Positions 42,783 to 52,102 of a DNA stretch of 64,000 nucleotides are shown here, piece by piece; the stretch's first letter is position 1; the number at the start of each line of letters is the position of its first letter. A model generated the notes under the pieces. It did no database searches. It was not told where the DNA came from and saw only the letters and a list, made by a program, of their open reading frames with translations. Location of the stretch: contig NZ_CP133671.1 in the NCBI RefSeq assembly GCF_031326345.1, positions 4,960,001 to 5,024,000 on the forward strand, in the 5' to 3' direction. The DNA comes from Aureispira sp. CCB-E (GTDB lineage: Bacteria > Bacteroidota > Bacteroidia > Chitinophagales > Saprospiraceae). The position numbers and the translations under genes were made by a program.

Positions 42783-45377
42783 ATGAAGGCGATTCATATA
42801 GTAATGCTTTTATTATTTTCCTATAATATTACATTTGCTTGGACTGAAATCAATGGCAATATACGTGGCTTAGTTAGCAATCTAGATTCTGGGAGACCTA
42901 TTCGAGGGGCAACGCTTAAGCTCGTTTATTTTGAAGATAAAAAAGAGATTACTAAAACTTATTCACAAGACGCAGGAGAATTTATTTTTTCAAATATCAA
43001 GCCTGGTATCTATGATGTAGAATGCTCTGCTTTTGGTTTTAAAACAACCCGTTTGATAGGCTTACAAGTCAAGGAAGATCAAACCAAACTGGCTTACATC
43101 AAGCTAGTGAGAGGTCCTGCTGCTGAAATCAACGAAGTTTACTCCTATGCTTCAATTCAAGCACAACAAAAAATAGCTCTAGAAACTAGTTCTAGTATCA
43201 AAGAATCTATTGAGGATGCGCCAGCCACAGTATATATTGTGACTTCAGATGACATAGAAAGTCGTGGTTATACGGGGCTTAATGAGTTGCTCTTAGATGT
43301 TCCTGAATTTGAAATACAAGAACGTCATAGCAATCAATCCTATAATGCAATTTCTGCAAGGGGTATTTATGGCAATGAAAAAATATTGATCTTGATTAAT
43401 GGTGTTCGATACAATAGTATGACAAACAACCAATATGCCATTACCGAAAACTATAATATTAGATATGCCAAGCGAGTTGAAATTATACTTGGTCCTGCAT
43501 CTGCCTTATACGGTGCCGATGCTTATATGGGAGTGATCAATATTATTACCAAAGAAGGCGACGCTGCCAAAGGCTTGTCATTGAGTAGTAGTTATGGTAT
43601 GTACAACACCACCAACAATTCCTTTCAATTTGGTGTGGGCAACAAAGATGTCTCTTTTGCTATGTCTGGAGGGGCTTATTACTCAGATGGTGTTAATTTG
43701 AATGCACACTACCCTGAGGAGTTTTATTTTTACAATCAACAGTATTTGCAAAATGGAACCATTCTTAGTAGCCCAGTAGACCCTACAGGAGCAACACAAA
43801 CCATTCCTATCAAACCCTTTGATTTGAGCCGTTTTTCTTATTTTGTGGAAGGTAATTTAAAATTCAAAGACTTTAATATTGGTATCTTCCACAACCAAGA
43901 ACAACACAGCAGTTCAACAGGTGCTTTGCCATACTATTCTCCTTATTGGAAAGAAGCTCGATATGGAAGTTCTTTGACGAGTATTAATGCTCAACATACT
44001 TACAAGCCTAAAAAATCTAGAAAATGGACCTTAAAATCATTGCTTAATGCAACGTTTATGTTTACTCCTAATAATAGCAAAATCATCAATACTTTTTCTA
44101 ATTATCAGGATGCTTATAATGTGGGTACCAATGCAGGAGTTCGACTATCTGAAACCTTTAATTACAAAATCAACGACCAACATCAGCTTGCCTTTGGTTT
44201 AACAGGACAATATTCAGCAGCACTTCCTAGAACAGGAGGTATTTCCCAACAACAAACTACCGTTTTCTTTCCTATGCGGACAGTAAATGCAGCTGACTTA
44301 GATATTTACTACCTAGGAACTAATGCAACTGATGTTGATGGAAACAGCTTAAAACTTTATCAAGAGCTATACTATATTCGTCGGACTATTTTAGGAGCAT
44401 TTGGAGAATACAAGCTCAAACTGCACAAAAAACTTTTGCTTACTTTGGGAGCTAGATTCGATCAAGTTATTGACATTAGTGAATATGCACCGACTAAAGA
44501 TCCTAATGCTTATAATTCGATCAATCCTAGACTTGGCATTGTCTACAAACCAATGAGCAATCTTAATATTAAGCTGTTTTATGGAGAAGGCTTTTTACAA
44601 CCCTCTCCAGATCACAAATACGATCACTTTGGTGCCTTCTACCCTGTCGCGGACGAAAGTGGAGGGTACACACACATAGAGGGAGATGTTTGGAGAATTC
44701 CAAACGAACAACTAAAACCAGAAAAAGTACGTAGTTTTGAGTTATCAAGTAAATATGCCAAAGGTGATTTCTCTATTAGTTTAAACAGTTATTTCAACCT
44801 AATAGAAAATTCGATTATTTATGAGACGAATTTTATCAATCAAACGTTTAATGGCATTCCTGTCAAAGCTGCCGAGAAACCTGTTAATTCTACTAGCAAT
44901 ACCTTAAGCTATGGTTCTACATTGCGGGTTGATTATAGATATATTTTAGAAAGAAAAGAACGAGCAGAATTTAGAATACATGGTAGTTATAGCTATGCTG
45001 ATGGCAATATAGAAGGCTTAGAACATTTGCCTTTTACAGCAAAACATACTGTTAAGGCTGGTTTGTTGTTTAAATTTTACAACTTTAGCCTTAATAACAG
45101 TTTGATTTATCGTTCTAGTACTTATAATGAAGGTTTTACAGATACTGAGGGTGAGTTTTTCCAAGTAGGAAATGCTTCTTTTGTTCTATGGAATTTGTTT
45201 TCTAAATATACGGTAGTCAAGAAAAGAAAATTCTCAATGGATATTTTTGTTAAGATCAACAATGTATTGAATAGCAAATATTATCATACTACAGACAATA
45301 CTCCTATTTCCTTTGGAGCTTCGCCACAAGATCCCATTCGTTTCTCAGCCGGTTTGAGTATAAATATAGGGAAATAA
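42783..45377 (+). CDS. TonB-dependent outer-membrane receptor
   Basis: 864 residues. Signal peptide to about residue 20, then a CarboxypepD_reg-type domain (about 25-105: IRGLVSNLDSGRPIRGATLKL, FIFSNIKPGIYDVECSAFGF). The plug (about 130-245: DAPATVYIVTSDDIESRGYTG, LLLDVPEFEIQERHSNQ, KRVEIILGPASALYGADAYMGVINIITK) and the 22-strand barrel follow, ending RFSAGLSINIGK. No SusD-like partner is adjacent, so it is not a canonical polysaccharide-uptake pair; with the DUF4856 lipoprotein it more likely takes up a metal chelate or cofactor. Ends at a strong terminator. Confidence 0.93.
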   Translation: MKAIHIVMLLLFSYNITFAWTEINGNIRGLVSNLDSGRPIRGATLKLVYFEDKKEITKTYSQDAGEFIFSNIKPGIYDVECSAFGFKTTRLIGLQVKEDQTKLAYIKLVRGPAAEINEVYSYASIQAQQKIALETSSSIKESIEDAPATVYIVTSDDIESRGYTGLNELLLDVPEFEIQERHSNQSYNAISARGIYGNEKILILINGVRYNSMTNNQYAITENYNIRYAKRVEIILGPASALYGADAYMGVINIITKEGDAAKGLSLSSSYGMYNTTNNSFQFGVGNKDVSFAMSGGAYYSDGVNLNAHYPEEFYFYNQQYLQNGTILSSPVDPTGATQTIPIKPFDLSRFSYFVEGNLKFKDFNIGIFHNQEQHSSSTGALPYYSPYWKEARYGSSLTSINAQHTYKPKKSRKWTLKSLLNATFMFTPNNSKIINTFSNYQDAYNVGTNAGVRLSETFNYKINDQHQLAFGLTGQYSAALPRTGGISQQQTTVFFPMRTVNAADLDIYYLGTNATDVDGNSLKLYQELYYIRRTILGAFGEYKLKLHKKLLLTLGARFDQVIDISEYAPTKDPNAYNSINPRLGIVYKPMSNLNIKLFYGEGFLQPSPDHKYDHFGAFYPVADESGGYTHIEGDVWRIPNEQLKPEKVRSFELSSKYAKGDFSISLNSYFNLIENSIIYETNFINQTFNGIPVKAAEKPVNSTSNTLSYGSTLRVDYRYILERKERAEFRIHGSYSYADGNIEGLEHLPFTAKHTVKAGLLFKFYNFSLNNSLIYRSSTYNEGFTDTEGEFFQVGNASFVLWNLFSKYTVVKKRKFSMDIFVKINNVLNSKYYHTTDNTPISFGASPQDPIRFSAGLSINIGK

Positions 45378-45396
45378 GTTTTGCCAAAAAATATCC

Positions 45397-45436
45397 AAAA
45401 ATAAGTCGCTGGTTGATTGACTAGCGACTTATTTTT
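45397..45436. terminator. Terminator between convergent genes
   Basis: A stem of at least 14 bp (arms 45397-45410 and 45423-45436, aaaaataagtcgct) flanked by A and T runs. It serves the receptor gene on the plus strand and lies just past the stop of the convergent GNAT-nitrilase gene. Confidence 0.88.
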
Positions 45437-45440
45437 TAGT

Positions 45441-47012
45441 TTAGCGTTTCTCTTTAAGCCTTAATTCAAAAATATCCTTTCTCCTATCCTTGAGATTTCG
45501 GACACTACCAAAACGGTTCAACTCTCTGAGCAAATCTAAGTCCACATCAGCAATTAAAATCATTTCTGTATTTGGAGTAGCCTCTGCTTTAATTCCATTA
45601 GTCGGAAAGGCAAAATCACAGGGTGTAAAGACCATAGATTGTGCAAATTGAATGTCCATATTATGAACATTAGGCAGATTTCCTACGCTTCCAGCAATTG
45701 CGACATAACATTCGTTCTCAATTGCTCTTGCCTGCGAACAATGCCGAACTCTCGAATAACTGTTTTGAGTATCTGTCAAAAAAGGCACAAACAAGATGTT
45801 CATTCCTTCATCAGCCAAAATACGTCCCAATTCTGGAAATTCTGAATCGTAGCAAATCAACACGCCAATTTTGCCACAATCGGTATCAAAAGCTTGTATC
45901 GTATTTCCGCCCTGCATGCCCCAAACCTTGGCTTCATCAGGGGTTACATGTATTTTTTCATAACGCTCAACGGTTCCATCTCTTCTACATAAATAACCTA
46001 CATTGTACAAAAGTCCGTCCTTCATTTCTGGCATGCTTCCAGAGATAATGTTAATATTACAAGAAATTGCCCATTCCGAAAACTTCTGTACAATCGCATC
46101 GGTATACTTGGCTAGCTCTCGAATGGCCACAGGTTCTGATAAATGATTGTTTCCCGCCATCAATGGGGCATTAAAAAACTCTGGAAATAGTACAAAATCA
46201 GCATGATAAGCTGCTACAGCATCAATAAAGTATTTAGACTGTTGCAACAATTCGTCGAAAGTCCGATAAGGTCTCATCTGCCATTGTATCAATCCTAAAC
46301 GAACGATTTTCTTTTTGATAGAGGCTGCCTTGTGGCTAGGCTGTTGATAATAGATATTGTCCCATTCTAGCAACACCGCAAATTCATTCGACGCTTTATC
46401 CCCCTCCAAATAACCACGCAAAATTTTGGACGGGTGAAAATCATTTGATATCTGAAAGTTCAAAACAGGATCGTTAATTTCTTTTCGTTTTACTTTATCA
46501 ATATACTCCTTAGGTGTCAAATGAGCCGCATATTTGTGATAATTAGGAATTCTACCTCCAAAAGCAATTCCTTTTAGATTCAATTTCTCACAAAGCTCTT
46601 TCCGATAATCGTATAATCGTCTCCCCAAACGCAATCCTCGAAATTGTGGCTTAATAAAAACATCAATTCCATACAAAATATCTCCGTCATCAGTGTGGGT
46701 ATCAAAACTATAATTTTGTGTAATTTCTCTGTAAGTATGAGTATCCGAACAGTCTTCGTAATTCACAATAATAGACAAGGCGCACCCTGCTAATTCGCCA
46801 TTGATCTTAATAACAACTTGCCCCTCTGAGAATTTTTGAATTAAGGCATTAATCTGATATTTTTCCCAATAATTATCCTCCACCGAAGTATAAGCGGCTA
46901 TCATTGCCTCTTTCAATTCTTGATAATCATCTAGACTCAAAAATTTCAATTCTATATTTTCTATATCTTGCATTCTTTTCTCTCTTTTAATTTTTGAAGA
47001 CTGCTCTGTCAA
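45441..47012 (-). CDS. Fused GNAT N-acetyltransferase / carbon-nitrogen hydrolase
   Basis: 523 residues; an in-frame ATG at 46973 is an equally good start. Residues about 20-215 form a GNAT domain (IDVFIKPQFRGLRLGRRLYDYRKELCEKLNLKG). Residues about 235-520 form a nitrilase-superfamily domain with the full Glu-Lys-Cys triad: LFPEFFNAP near 280, RYEKIHVTPDE near 345 and IGVLICYDSEFPELGR near 380. This architecture is a known bacterial fusion; the substrate is unknown, but it could couple amine acetylation with amide hydrolysis. Convergent with the receptor gene. A long element-bearing gap precedes it. Confidence 0.9.
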   Translation of the reverse strand: MTEQSSKIKREKRMQDIENIELKFLSLDDYQELKEAMIAAYTSVEDNYWEKYQINALIQKFSEGQVVIKINGELAGCALSIIVNYEDCSDTHTYREITQNYSFDTHTDDGDILYGIDVFIKPQFRGLRLGRRLYDYRKELCEKLNLKGIAFGGRIPNYHKYAAHLTPKEYIDKVKRKEINDPVLNFQISNDFHPSKILRGYLEGDKASNEFAVLLEWDNIYYQQPSHKAASIKKKIVRLGLIQWQMRPYRTFDELLQQSKYFIDAVAAYHADFVLFPEFFNAPLMAGNNHLSEPVAIRELAKYTDAIVQKFSEWAISCNINIISGSMPEMKDGLLYNVGYLCRRDGTVERYEKIHVTPDEAKVWGMQGGNTIQAFDTDCGKIGVLICYDSEFPELGRILADEGMNILFVPFLTDTQNSYSRVRHCSQARAIENECYVAIAGSVGNLPNVHNMDIQFAQSMVFTPCDFAFPTNGIKAEATPNTEMILIADVDLDLLRELNRFGSVRNLKDRRKDIFELRLKEKR

Positions 47013-47166
47013 GCATTACTTTACAAAACACGCTAAACTAACTATCAGACGCATAAACAAACCAACAGCGACCTTATGAACTCAGCTAAGTATTATGCTA
47101 ATATAACTCAATTTCAAATCTCTGTTGCTTCGATACTCAAGATTTTTTTGCACTGTTAATTATAAT

Positions 47167-47310
47167 TAGTAGTTCGTTGATTTTTTTCTTTTTACCAAAA
47201 AGATAAAAAAGCACATTTATATTAGTTTGATAATCAAAACTTTAACACAAAACACAACAAAAGCACAACTTGTTGATTATCAAACTAATAAAGTTTTTCA
47301 ACGAACTATT
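47167..47310. repeat. Dispersed inverted-repeat element, long class (cleanest copy)
   Basis: 144 bp. Outer termini tagtagttcgttga and tcaacgaactatt. The inner inverted repeat attagtttgataatcaa (47221-47237) pairs with ttgattatcaaactaat (47273-47289), perfect over 17 bp. No ORF. A smaller fragment (tagtagttagttgtgctgct at 47347-47366) lies downstream. The rest of the 47013-47649 gap is AT-rich with no gene. Confidence 0.9.
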
Positions 47311-47649
47311 GTTATAATAATTATTACAAATAATTTTTACAAGAATAGTAGTTAGTTGTGCTGCTACTTTATTAAAAAAAGAGGTAAAAACAAGAATTGT
47401 TGTGCCTTTTAATAATGTAATAAGGGAAAGTAGCGACAACAAGTACGTGCCCCTAAAAAAGTATTAGAGAATAATACGCTTACTTTTAAAAGGGGTAAGG
47501 TGTTCGAGATAAGAAATTAATGGATGAGTATTTTTCTTTAAAAAAAAGAAATTTAAGCATCAAAAATAATAGAATCACATACAACAACAAGTGTTGAAAT
47601 GGATACAAAATACCCTATTATTAAGATTAAACTACCATCGCTACTTCTA

Positions 47650-48411
47650 CTAAAGTATGCCATTGGAGGAGGTTAAAATAATAGGCGCTCCATCTGTGAT
47701 AAGAATGGTGTGTTCATGTTGCGTTACAAAACCTCCTTTATTTCCAACCAATGTCCAGCCATCTGCCATTTCTAAAGCATAATCAGAGCGAGTAGAAATA
47801 AATGTTTCGATAGCAACGACAGTATTTTTCTTAAATCGTTGACGATTAAAACGATCTCTATAATTTAAGATGTTTTCGGGTTTCTCGTGCAAGCTTCGAC
47901 CAATTCCATGACCTGCTAAATTTTTAATCACTTTAAAACCTGCTTTTTTAGCATTGGTCTCCATTAAGTGCCCTATATCTGCTATTTTAACCCCACCTCT
48001 AATTTGTCGAATTGCTTTTAGTAAGGTGTCTTTGGAGGCATCTACCAAAGGTTGATGTTGGTGAATGTCTTTTCCCAAAACAAAAGAGCTCCCGTTATCT
48101 CCAAAAAAGCCATTGAGTTCTGCTGAAACATCAATATTAACCAAATCACCTTCTTTTAGTATTTTTGTAGCAGAAGGGATACCATGTGCAATTTCGTTGT
48201 TAACACTAATACATGTCCAACCAGGAAAACCATAGGTCACATAAGGCGCGGATTGAGCACCATATTTTTTTAGCAGTTCTCCACCAAAGTTATCAAGTTC
48301 TTTGGTTGACATTCCAGGTTTAGCAAAAGCCATCATTTTACTTAATGTCGTACCAACGACTTTACTAATTTCCTGCATTCCCACTAATTCTGATTCTTTT
48401 GTTATCGACAT
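47650..48411 (-). CDS. map: Type I methionine aminopeptidase
   Basis: 253 residues from ATG 48411. The in-frame ATG at 48477 would overlap the PepSY gene and adds a non-conserved tail. It removes the initiator Met in the cytoplasm. The pita-bread motifs are present: YVTYGFPGWTCISVNNEIAHGIP near 58-80, NIDVSAELNGFFGDNGSSFV near 93-112 (metal Asp residues), GHGIGRSLHEKP near 166 (His), FISTRSDY with ETF near 200 (Glu), and the closing EHTILIT (Glu) near 235. It is unusual only in lacking any neighbouring ribosomal or secY genes. Confidence 0.94.
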   Translation of the reverse strand: MSITKESELVGMQEISKVVGTTLSKMMAFAKPGMSTKELDNFGGELLKKYGAQSAPYVTYGFPGWTCISVNNEIAHGIPSATKILKEGDLVNIDVSAELNGFFGDNGSSFVLGKDIHQHQPLVDASKDTLLKAIRQIRGGVKIADIGHLMETNAKKAGFKVIKNLAGHGIGRSLHEKPENILNYRDRFNRQRFKKNTVVAIETFISTRSDYALEMADGWTLVGNKGGFVTQHEHTILITDGAPIILTSSNGIL

Positions 48412-48436
48412 GATTGTAGCATTTATAGTTTGATCA

Positions 48437-49012
48437 TTAACGTTTTCGTTGTTCTTTACGCATTCTCTTAGGACCATACCAAAGCCAGAAGCCTGTAATG
48501 GTAAACAATAGTAACGCTAATCCCATTATGGTTGTATAAAATAATTTGAACCACCCTTTAGAAATTCCTAAAGCAGCATCCACAATAGAGCCATCGTGAA
48601 CATTTTCAATCCAATCAGAATGTCGCTTGCCTATATTTAATACGGTTCCTGTAGTGCCATCTAATTGAATTTCCCAATGATGTTCACTATAAACAAACTT
48701 CAACATTCCTTTGTTCTGTCGAATATCAATTCTGCTCAACTTATTTGAAAGCTTCGGATTGATAGAATCCTTTAAAATTTGAGTAGCAATTTCATTCAAT
48801 TGATCAATTGGTTGCCAGTCTTTCAAGTTGGTCGATGTCCCTTTATAACTTTTTGGTAAAAGAACACCTGCGCTATGCTTTTTCCATCCCAAAAACACGC
48901 CTGTTATTGCTATTATAAAAAAAAAGACAAACAACAAAGCGCCTGTTAAACGATGTACTTTTCGAAAAGTACGTAAAGTTTGCGCCTGTTTTTTTCGTTG
49001 AAGGGTGGTCAT
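48437..49012 (-). CDS. PepSY-associated transmembrane protein
   Basis: 191 residues from ATG 49012; TTG at 49024 would add four. Two transmembrane helices (about 22-44 and 155-177) flank a periplasmic PepSY-like domain (about 50-145: LPKSYKGTST, DIRQNKGMLKFVYSEHHWEIQLDGTTGTVLNIG). It ends in a short basic tail (GPKRMRKEQRKR). The opening RTFRKVHRLTGALLFVFFF is the common PepSY-TM start; relatives often accompany ferric-siderophore receptors or reductases. It starts 12 bp after the upstream 191-codon gene, with which it probably shares a transcript. Confidence 0.85.
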   Translation of the reverse strand: MTTLQRKKQAQTLRTFRKVHRLTGALLFVFFFIIAITGVFLGWKKHSAGVLLPKSYKGTSTNLKDWQPIDQLNEIATQILKDSINPKLSNKLSRIDIRQNKGMLKFVYSEHHWEIQLDGTTGTVLNIGKRHSDWIENVHDGSIVDAALGISKGWFKLFYTTIMGLALLLFTITGFWLWYGPKRMRKEQRKR

Positions 49013-49024
49013 AGTGAGCTGCAA

Positions 49025-49600
49025 CTACTTTAATTTCTTTAATACCTTTTTAGGCAATATTTTTTCCAAAAGAGAAAGTAATCCTTCCTTTCGCTCCAAC
49101 AATTTCCAGCCCTCATATTCAGGATTATTAATTAGATATGTAGCTCGATTTACTTGGATACTAAATGTACTATTTTCTGTATCTAAAGAAACATTCTTTT
49201 TTCCATAACTGCCCTCGAACAATATTTGCATCATTTTTAAGCCTTCCTCATCTTTTCCTTTTATAGTCATTTTCATCAAAAAAGAGTAATCAACTAATGC
49301 GTATTTTATTCCTTTCAGAAGCAAAACTTTAGAAATTTTTTCAATGGTATTATTTTCAAACTCTATCTGTATTGTCGTGTCTTGAGCTTGATTTTTTAAA
49401 CTTTCTTCCAAAACACTTCGAGGCACAAGATCAAACAATTTAGGATATAGATAATCCATTGTTTTGACATAATCTTTGGCTTTGACTACTGCCATATAAT
49501 TTTCTATGGTTTCTTTTATAAAGTCTGCATCAGACTGCGCCCCAATAGTCGTATTAAATAAAAAAAGAATACCAATAAGTAGGTGTTTTTTCATGGTCAT
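49025..49600 (-). CDS. Secreted protein of unknown function
   Basis: 191 residues from ATG 49600, chosen because MTMKKHLLIGILFLFNTTIG is a signal peptide; in-frame ATGs at 49594, 49615 and 49672 exist. The mature protein resembles a small NTF2-like or periplasmic fold (IKETIENYMAVVKAKDYVKTMDYLYPKLFDLVPR). No catalytic motif. In an operon with the PepSY gene (12-bp gap) and possibly map. Function unknown. Confidence 0.8.
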   Translation of the reverse strand: MTMKKHLLIGILFLFNTTIGAQSDADFIKETIENYMAVVKAKDYVKTMDYLYPKLFDLVPRSVLEESLKNQAQDTTIQIEFENNTIEKISKVLLLKGIKYALVDYSFLMKMTIKGKDEEGLKMMQILFEGSYGKKNVSLDTENSTFSIQVNRATYLINNPEYEGWKLLERKEGLLSLLEKILPKKVLKKLK

Positions 49601-49655
49601 TTTAGTCTTAAACATTACTTCCTCGAAACTACACAATAGTACTAAAAACAAAGTA

Positions 49656-49694
49656 CCCATGCGGTACCACATAGCAGCAGCGAACCGAGCTCAC
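49656..49694. repeat. Dispersed-element fragment
   Basis: catgcggtaccacatagcag followed by cagcgaaccgagctcac is a reverse-complement version of the gagctcg...tcggttcgctgctact module of the other elements. It lies upstream of the 49025-49600 gene. Confidence 0.6.
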
Positions 49695-49756
49695 AAAATA
49701 AATTGCATTCATTATCAACAAGATCCCCCTTTCCAACCTTTACAATAAAAAAGTGC

Positions 49757-50554
49757 TTAATAAAAGCGAACATCTTCTTGAGTTTCTGGCGTATAAATAT
49801 AAATTGGCAAGGTAATTCCAATTCTAAAGCCAATTAAAATATCAATTCTATTTTTGGTATCTTCTTGACGGGTATCAAAATTATACCCTCTCCTATTTTT
49901 AGTAAAGGCTTGCATAATATCAAAACCACCAAAGAAATTCAGTAAACGGTTTCTGTCCAAATGGCGATAACCAATGTATTGACGCATAGCAAAACCTGTT
50001 GTCATTCGATCATATCCTTTTTTGTATTCATCCGACAAGCCAAAAATATCACCACCTAGTACCTCTATACGCACCCAATGTTGCTGGTACCCCCCTTCAA
50101 ATCGAACTTCTATTCCCGAACGTTTGTATTTTTTTAGAACAGGAATCAAATAACTAACACTACCTCCTAAAAAGAATCCGCGTTGTCCTAATTGAACATC
50201 GGACAACTGACCAAATCGGTCAATAATAAACCCTTCTTCTTCTCTCAAATTCGCAACTACATCTGTTTTAACATCGTCAATAAATTGAAAATCTCCTACC
50301 AAGCCAAACGCCAAGTTATTGGACAAGATATACTGTACTTTTCCTGCCAAAGAGAAATTGTACTTAAAATTCTCTGCCATATCTGCCAATGGCAAGTGGA
50401 TTCCGTAAGAAAAATCAATCAAAAAGCCACTTGGTGGCTTTGCATTTTCATCAAAAATCTTTTGTTCTATTCTTCGTCTTTTCTGTTGAGCCCATATATC
50501 ATTGGCTTGTCCTAATAAAACGAGCAAAATCACTAAGCTAAATAAACTGCGCAT
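49757..50554 (-). CDS. Outer-membrane beta-barrel protein of unknown function
   Basis: 265 residues. The signal peptide ends near IWAQQ (about residue 23). The mature protein shows alternating strand patterns typical of a porin-like barrel: GFLIDFSYGIHLPLADMAENF, GFFLGGSVSYLIPVLKKYK, IEVRFEGGYQQHWVRIEVLGG and LIGFRIGITLPIYIYTP. It has about eight to ten strands. No named family recognised; probably an OmpW/PorT-like small barrel. Alone between an element fragment and the OsmC gene. Confidence 0.8.
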   Translation of the reverse strand: MRSLFSLVILLVLLGQANDIWAQQKRRRIEQKIFDENAKPPSGFLIDFSYGIHLPLADMAENFKYNFSLAGKVQYILSNNLAFGLVGDFQFIDDVKTDVVANLREEEGFIIDRFGQLSDVQLGQRGFFLGGSVSYLIPVLKKYKRSGIEVRFEGGYQQHWVRIEVLGGDIFGLSDEYKKGYDRMTTGFAMRQYIGYRHLDRNRLLNFFGGFDIMQAFTKNRRGYNFDTRQEDTKNRIDILIGFRIGITLPIYIYTPETQEDVRFY

Positions 50555-50684
50555 ACGGTTGTTGTTTAATCATTTGTAATGTTGTTAGAGCAGTTGGGGA
50601 ACGTTATTTTGTAATCTATACCTAAGTACACTATTAATTAAAGATGCACGAAAAGGTCAAAAAGGTTGTTTTCAAGCAAAATTA

Positions 50685-51086
50685 TTACCAAACAAAGCGA
50701 ACAACTTGTTCTATGTCTGGGTGCAAACTTTGCGCTACTGGACAACTTTTAGCTGCTGCCTCTAGTACTTCTTGAAAATTTTCTTCTATCCCCACTTTAG
50801 GCATTGTTACAGTAACTTCTATTTTCGAAATTCTTCTTGGGTTAGAAGCCATTGTTTTGGTTATTTCGGCTGTTGCACCTTGTATATTAATATTTTTTTT
50901 ACTGGCACGAATCCCCATAATGGTTAGCATACAGGTAGCTAATGCTGTTGCTACAGTATCTGTTGGAGAAAATGCTTGCCCTTTTCCATTATTATCCGTA
51001 GGAGCATCTGTAATCATAATTTCGCCTGATTTCAGATGGGTTGCTTCTACTCTCAATTCTCCTAAATAAATTGCTTTTGATGTCAT
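50685..51086 (-). CDS. OsmC-family peroxiredoxin-like protein
   Basis: 133 residues. The two OsmC cysteines are present: FSPTDTVATALATCMLTIMGI (Cys near 53) and EAAAKSCPVAQSLHPDI (Cys near 117), with the conserved ISKIEVTV strand between them. The family reduces organic hydroperoxides or transfers sulfur groups using a thiol partner. The bacillithiol biosynthesis gene bshB1 lies about 210 bp upstream on the same strand, a plausible functional link because low-molecular-weight thiols can resolve such enzymes. Confidence 0.9.
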   Translation of the reverse strand: MTSKAIYLGELRVEATHLKSGEIMITDAPTDNNGKGQAFSPTDTVATALATCMLTIMGIRASKKNINIQGATAEITKTMASNPRRISKIEVTVTMPKVGIEENFQEVLEAAAKSCPVAQSLHPDIEQVVRFVW

Positions 51087-51126
51087 TCTTATTATTATTA
51101 TTTGAAATGCCTAATTTGAATAAATC

Positions 51127-51297
51127 ATTACTCCGTAAAAAACCATATCAATTTGATTATCAAAAAACACACCTTCCCCTTACCTTTTAAAAAACTGATA
51201 ATAAACCATACAGAACTCACAAAGTATTAATAATACAATCACCTATTACTTCGTGGTTTCAACGACCACATAGTAGCAGCGCAGCCAACTATTGCTA
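51127..51297. repeat. Composite extragenic element between osmC and bshB1
   Basis: It begins attactccgt, holds tttgattatcaaa and gaactcacaaagtatta, then tacttcgtggtttcaacgac followed by cacatagtagcagcgcagcc, and ends aactattg at the bshB1 stop codon. It mixes both terminal motifs found in this window. Confidence 0.65.
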
Positions 51298-52011
51298 TTT
51301 TAAATCGAAAAGGTTATTGACGCCAATCGTTCGAGCAACAGTGAATCCCTCTCCGTACAAGAAACCAGCAGGACGACCATACATAGCATTTTTACCTTTG
51401 ATAAACTCTAAGAAACTCTTTCCTGAAATAGGTGTATCAGGCTCCTTAGATTCTGGATCGTAAAACTGTGATTTATATGCTTGAATCACTTCCATTTTTT
51501 GATCTATGTAAGGGCTTATATCCACAACAAAATCAGGCGTTAAATTATGATCTTGGATGTAGTGATAAACTGCTTTGGGTCTCCAAGCCTCTTGTGGTTT
51601 ATCTTCCCATTCTGTTTCAATTCGGCGCAAACCTGCATAAAAACAGGCATCCGCTGTTAATTTAGCGGCACGACCATGGTCTGGATGGCGATCAGAGACC
51701 GCATTAGCCAAGACAATTTCAGGGCGCATCAAACGAATAATTTCAACAATTTTGAGCATGTTTTCTTTCGTGTATTGAAAAAAGCCATCTGCCATTTCTA
51801 AATTTCCTCGCACGGCTGCTCCTATTAATTTAGACGCTATTGCGGCCTCTTTCAAACGAATTTCAGCACTTCCTCTTGTCCCTAACTCTCCACACGTAAG
51901 ATCCAATAATCCGACAGTTTTTCCCATTGCAATATGATGCAGTAAAGTTCCGCAACAAGAGAGTTCAATATCATCAGGATGCACTCCAATTGCCAAGATA
52001 TCTATTTTCAT
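51295..52011 (-). CDS. bshB1: Bacillithiol biosynthesis deacetylase BshB1
   Basis: 238 residues. LmbE-like metal-dependent deacetylase that removes the acetyl group from GlcNAc-malate on the way to bacillithiol. The metal site GVHPDD is at residues 9-14. LTCGELGTRGSAEIRLKEA near 38-56 is the family signature (T.GELGTRG), and the second site VSDRHPDHGRAA near 105 provides His ligands. bshA and bshC are not in this window. Its right neighbour on the same strand is the T9SS cargo gene, with about 90 bp between; osmC lies downstream. Confidence 0.95.
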   Translation of the reverse strand: MKIDILAIGVHPDDIELSCCGTLLHHIAMGKTVGLLDLTCGELGTRGSAEIRLKEAAIASKLIGAAVRGNLEMADGFFQYTKENMLKIVEIIRLMRPEIVLANAVSDRHPDHGRAAKLTADACFYAGLRRIETEWEDKPQEAWRPKAVYHYIQDHNLTPDFVVDISPYIDQKMEVIQAYKSQFYDPESKEPDTPISGKSFLEFIKGKNAMYGRPAGFLYGEGFTVARTIGVNNLFDLK

Positions 52012-52102
52012 TGTTTGTTCTTTTCTTTGTAGTGAATCTAACTTTTGCTACTTGACCAATGAAGCTTTTTTGAACCTCCATTAGCAAGGTAGACCCGCTA
52101 AT

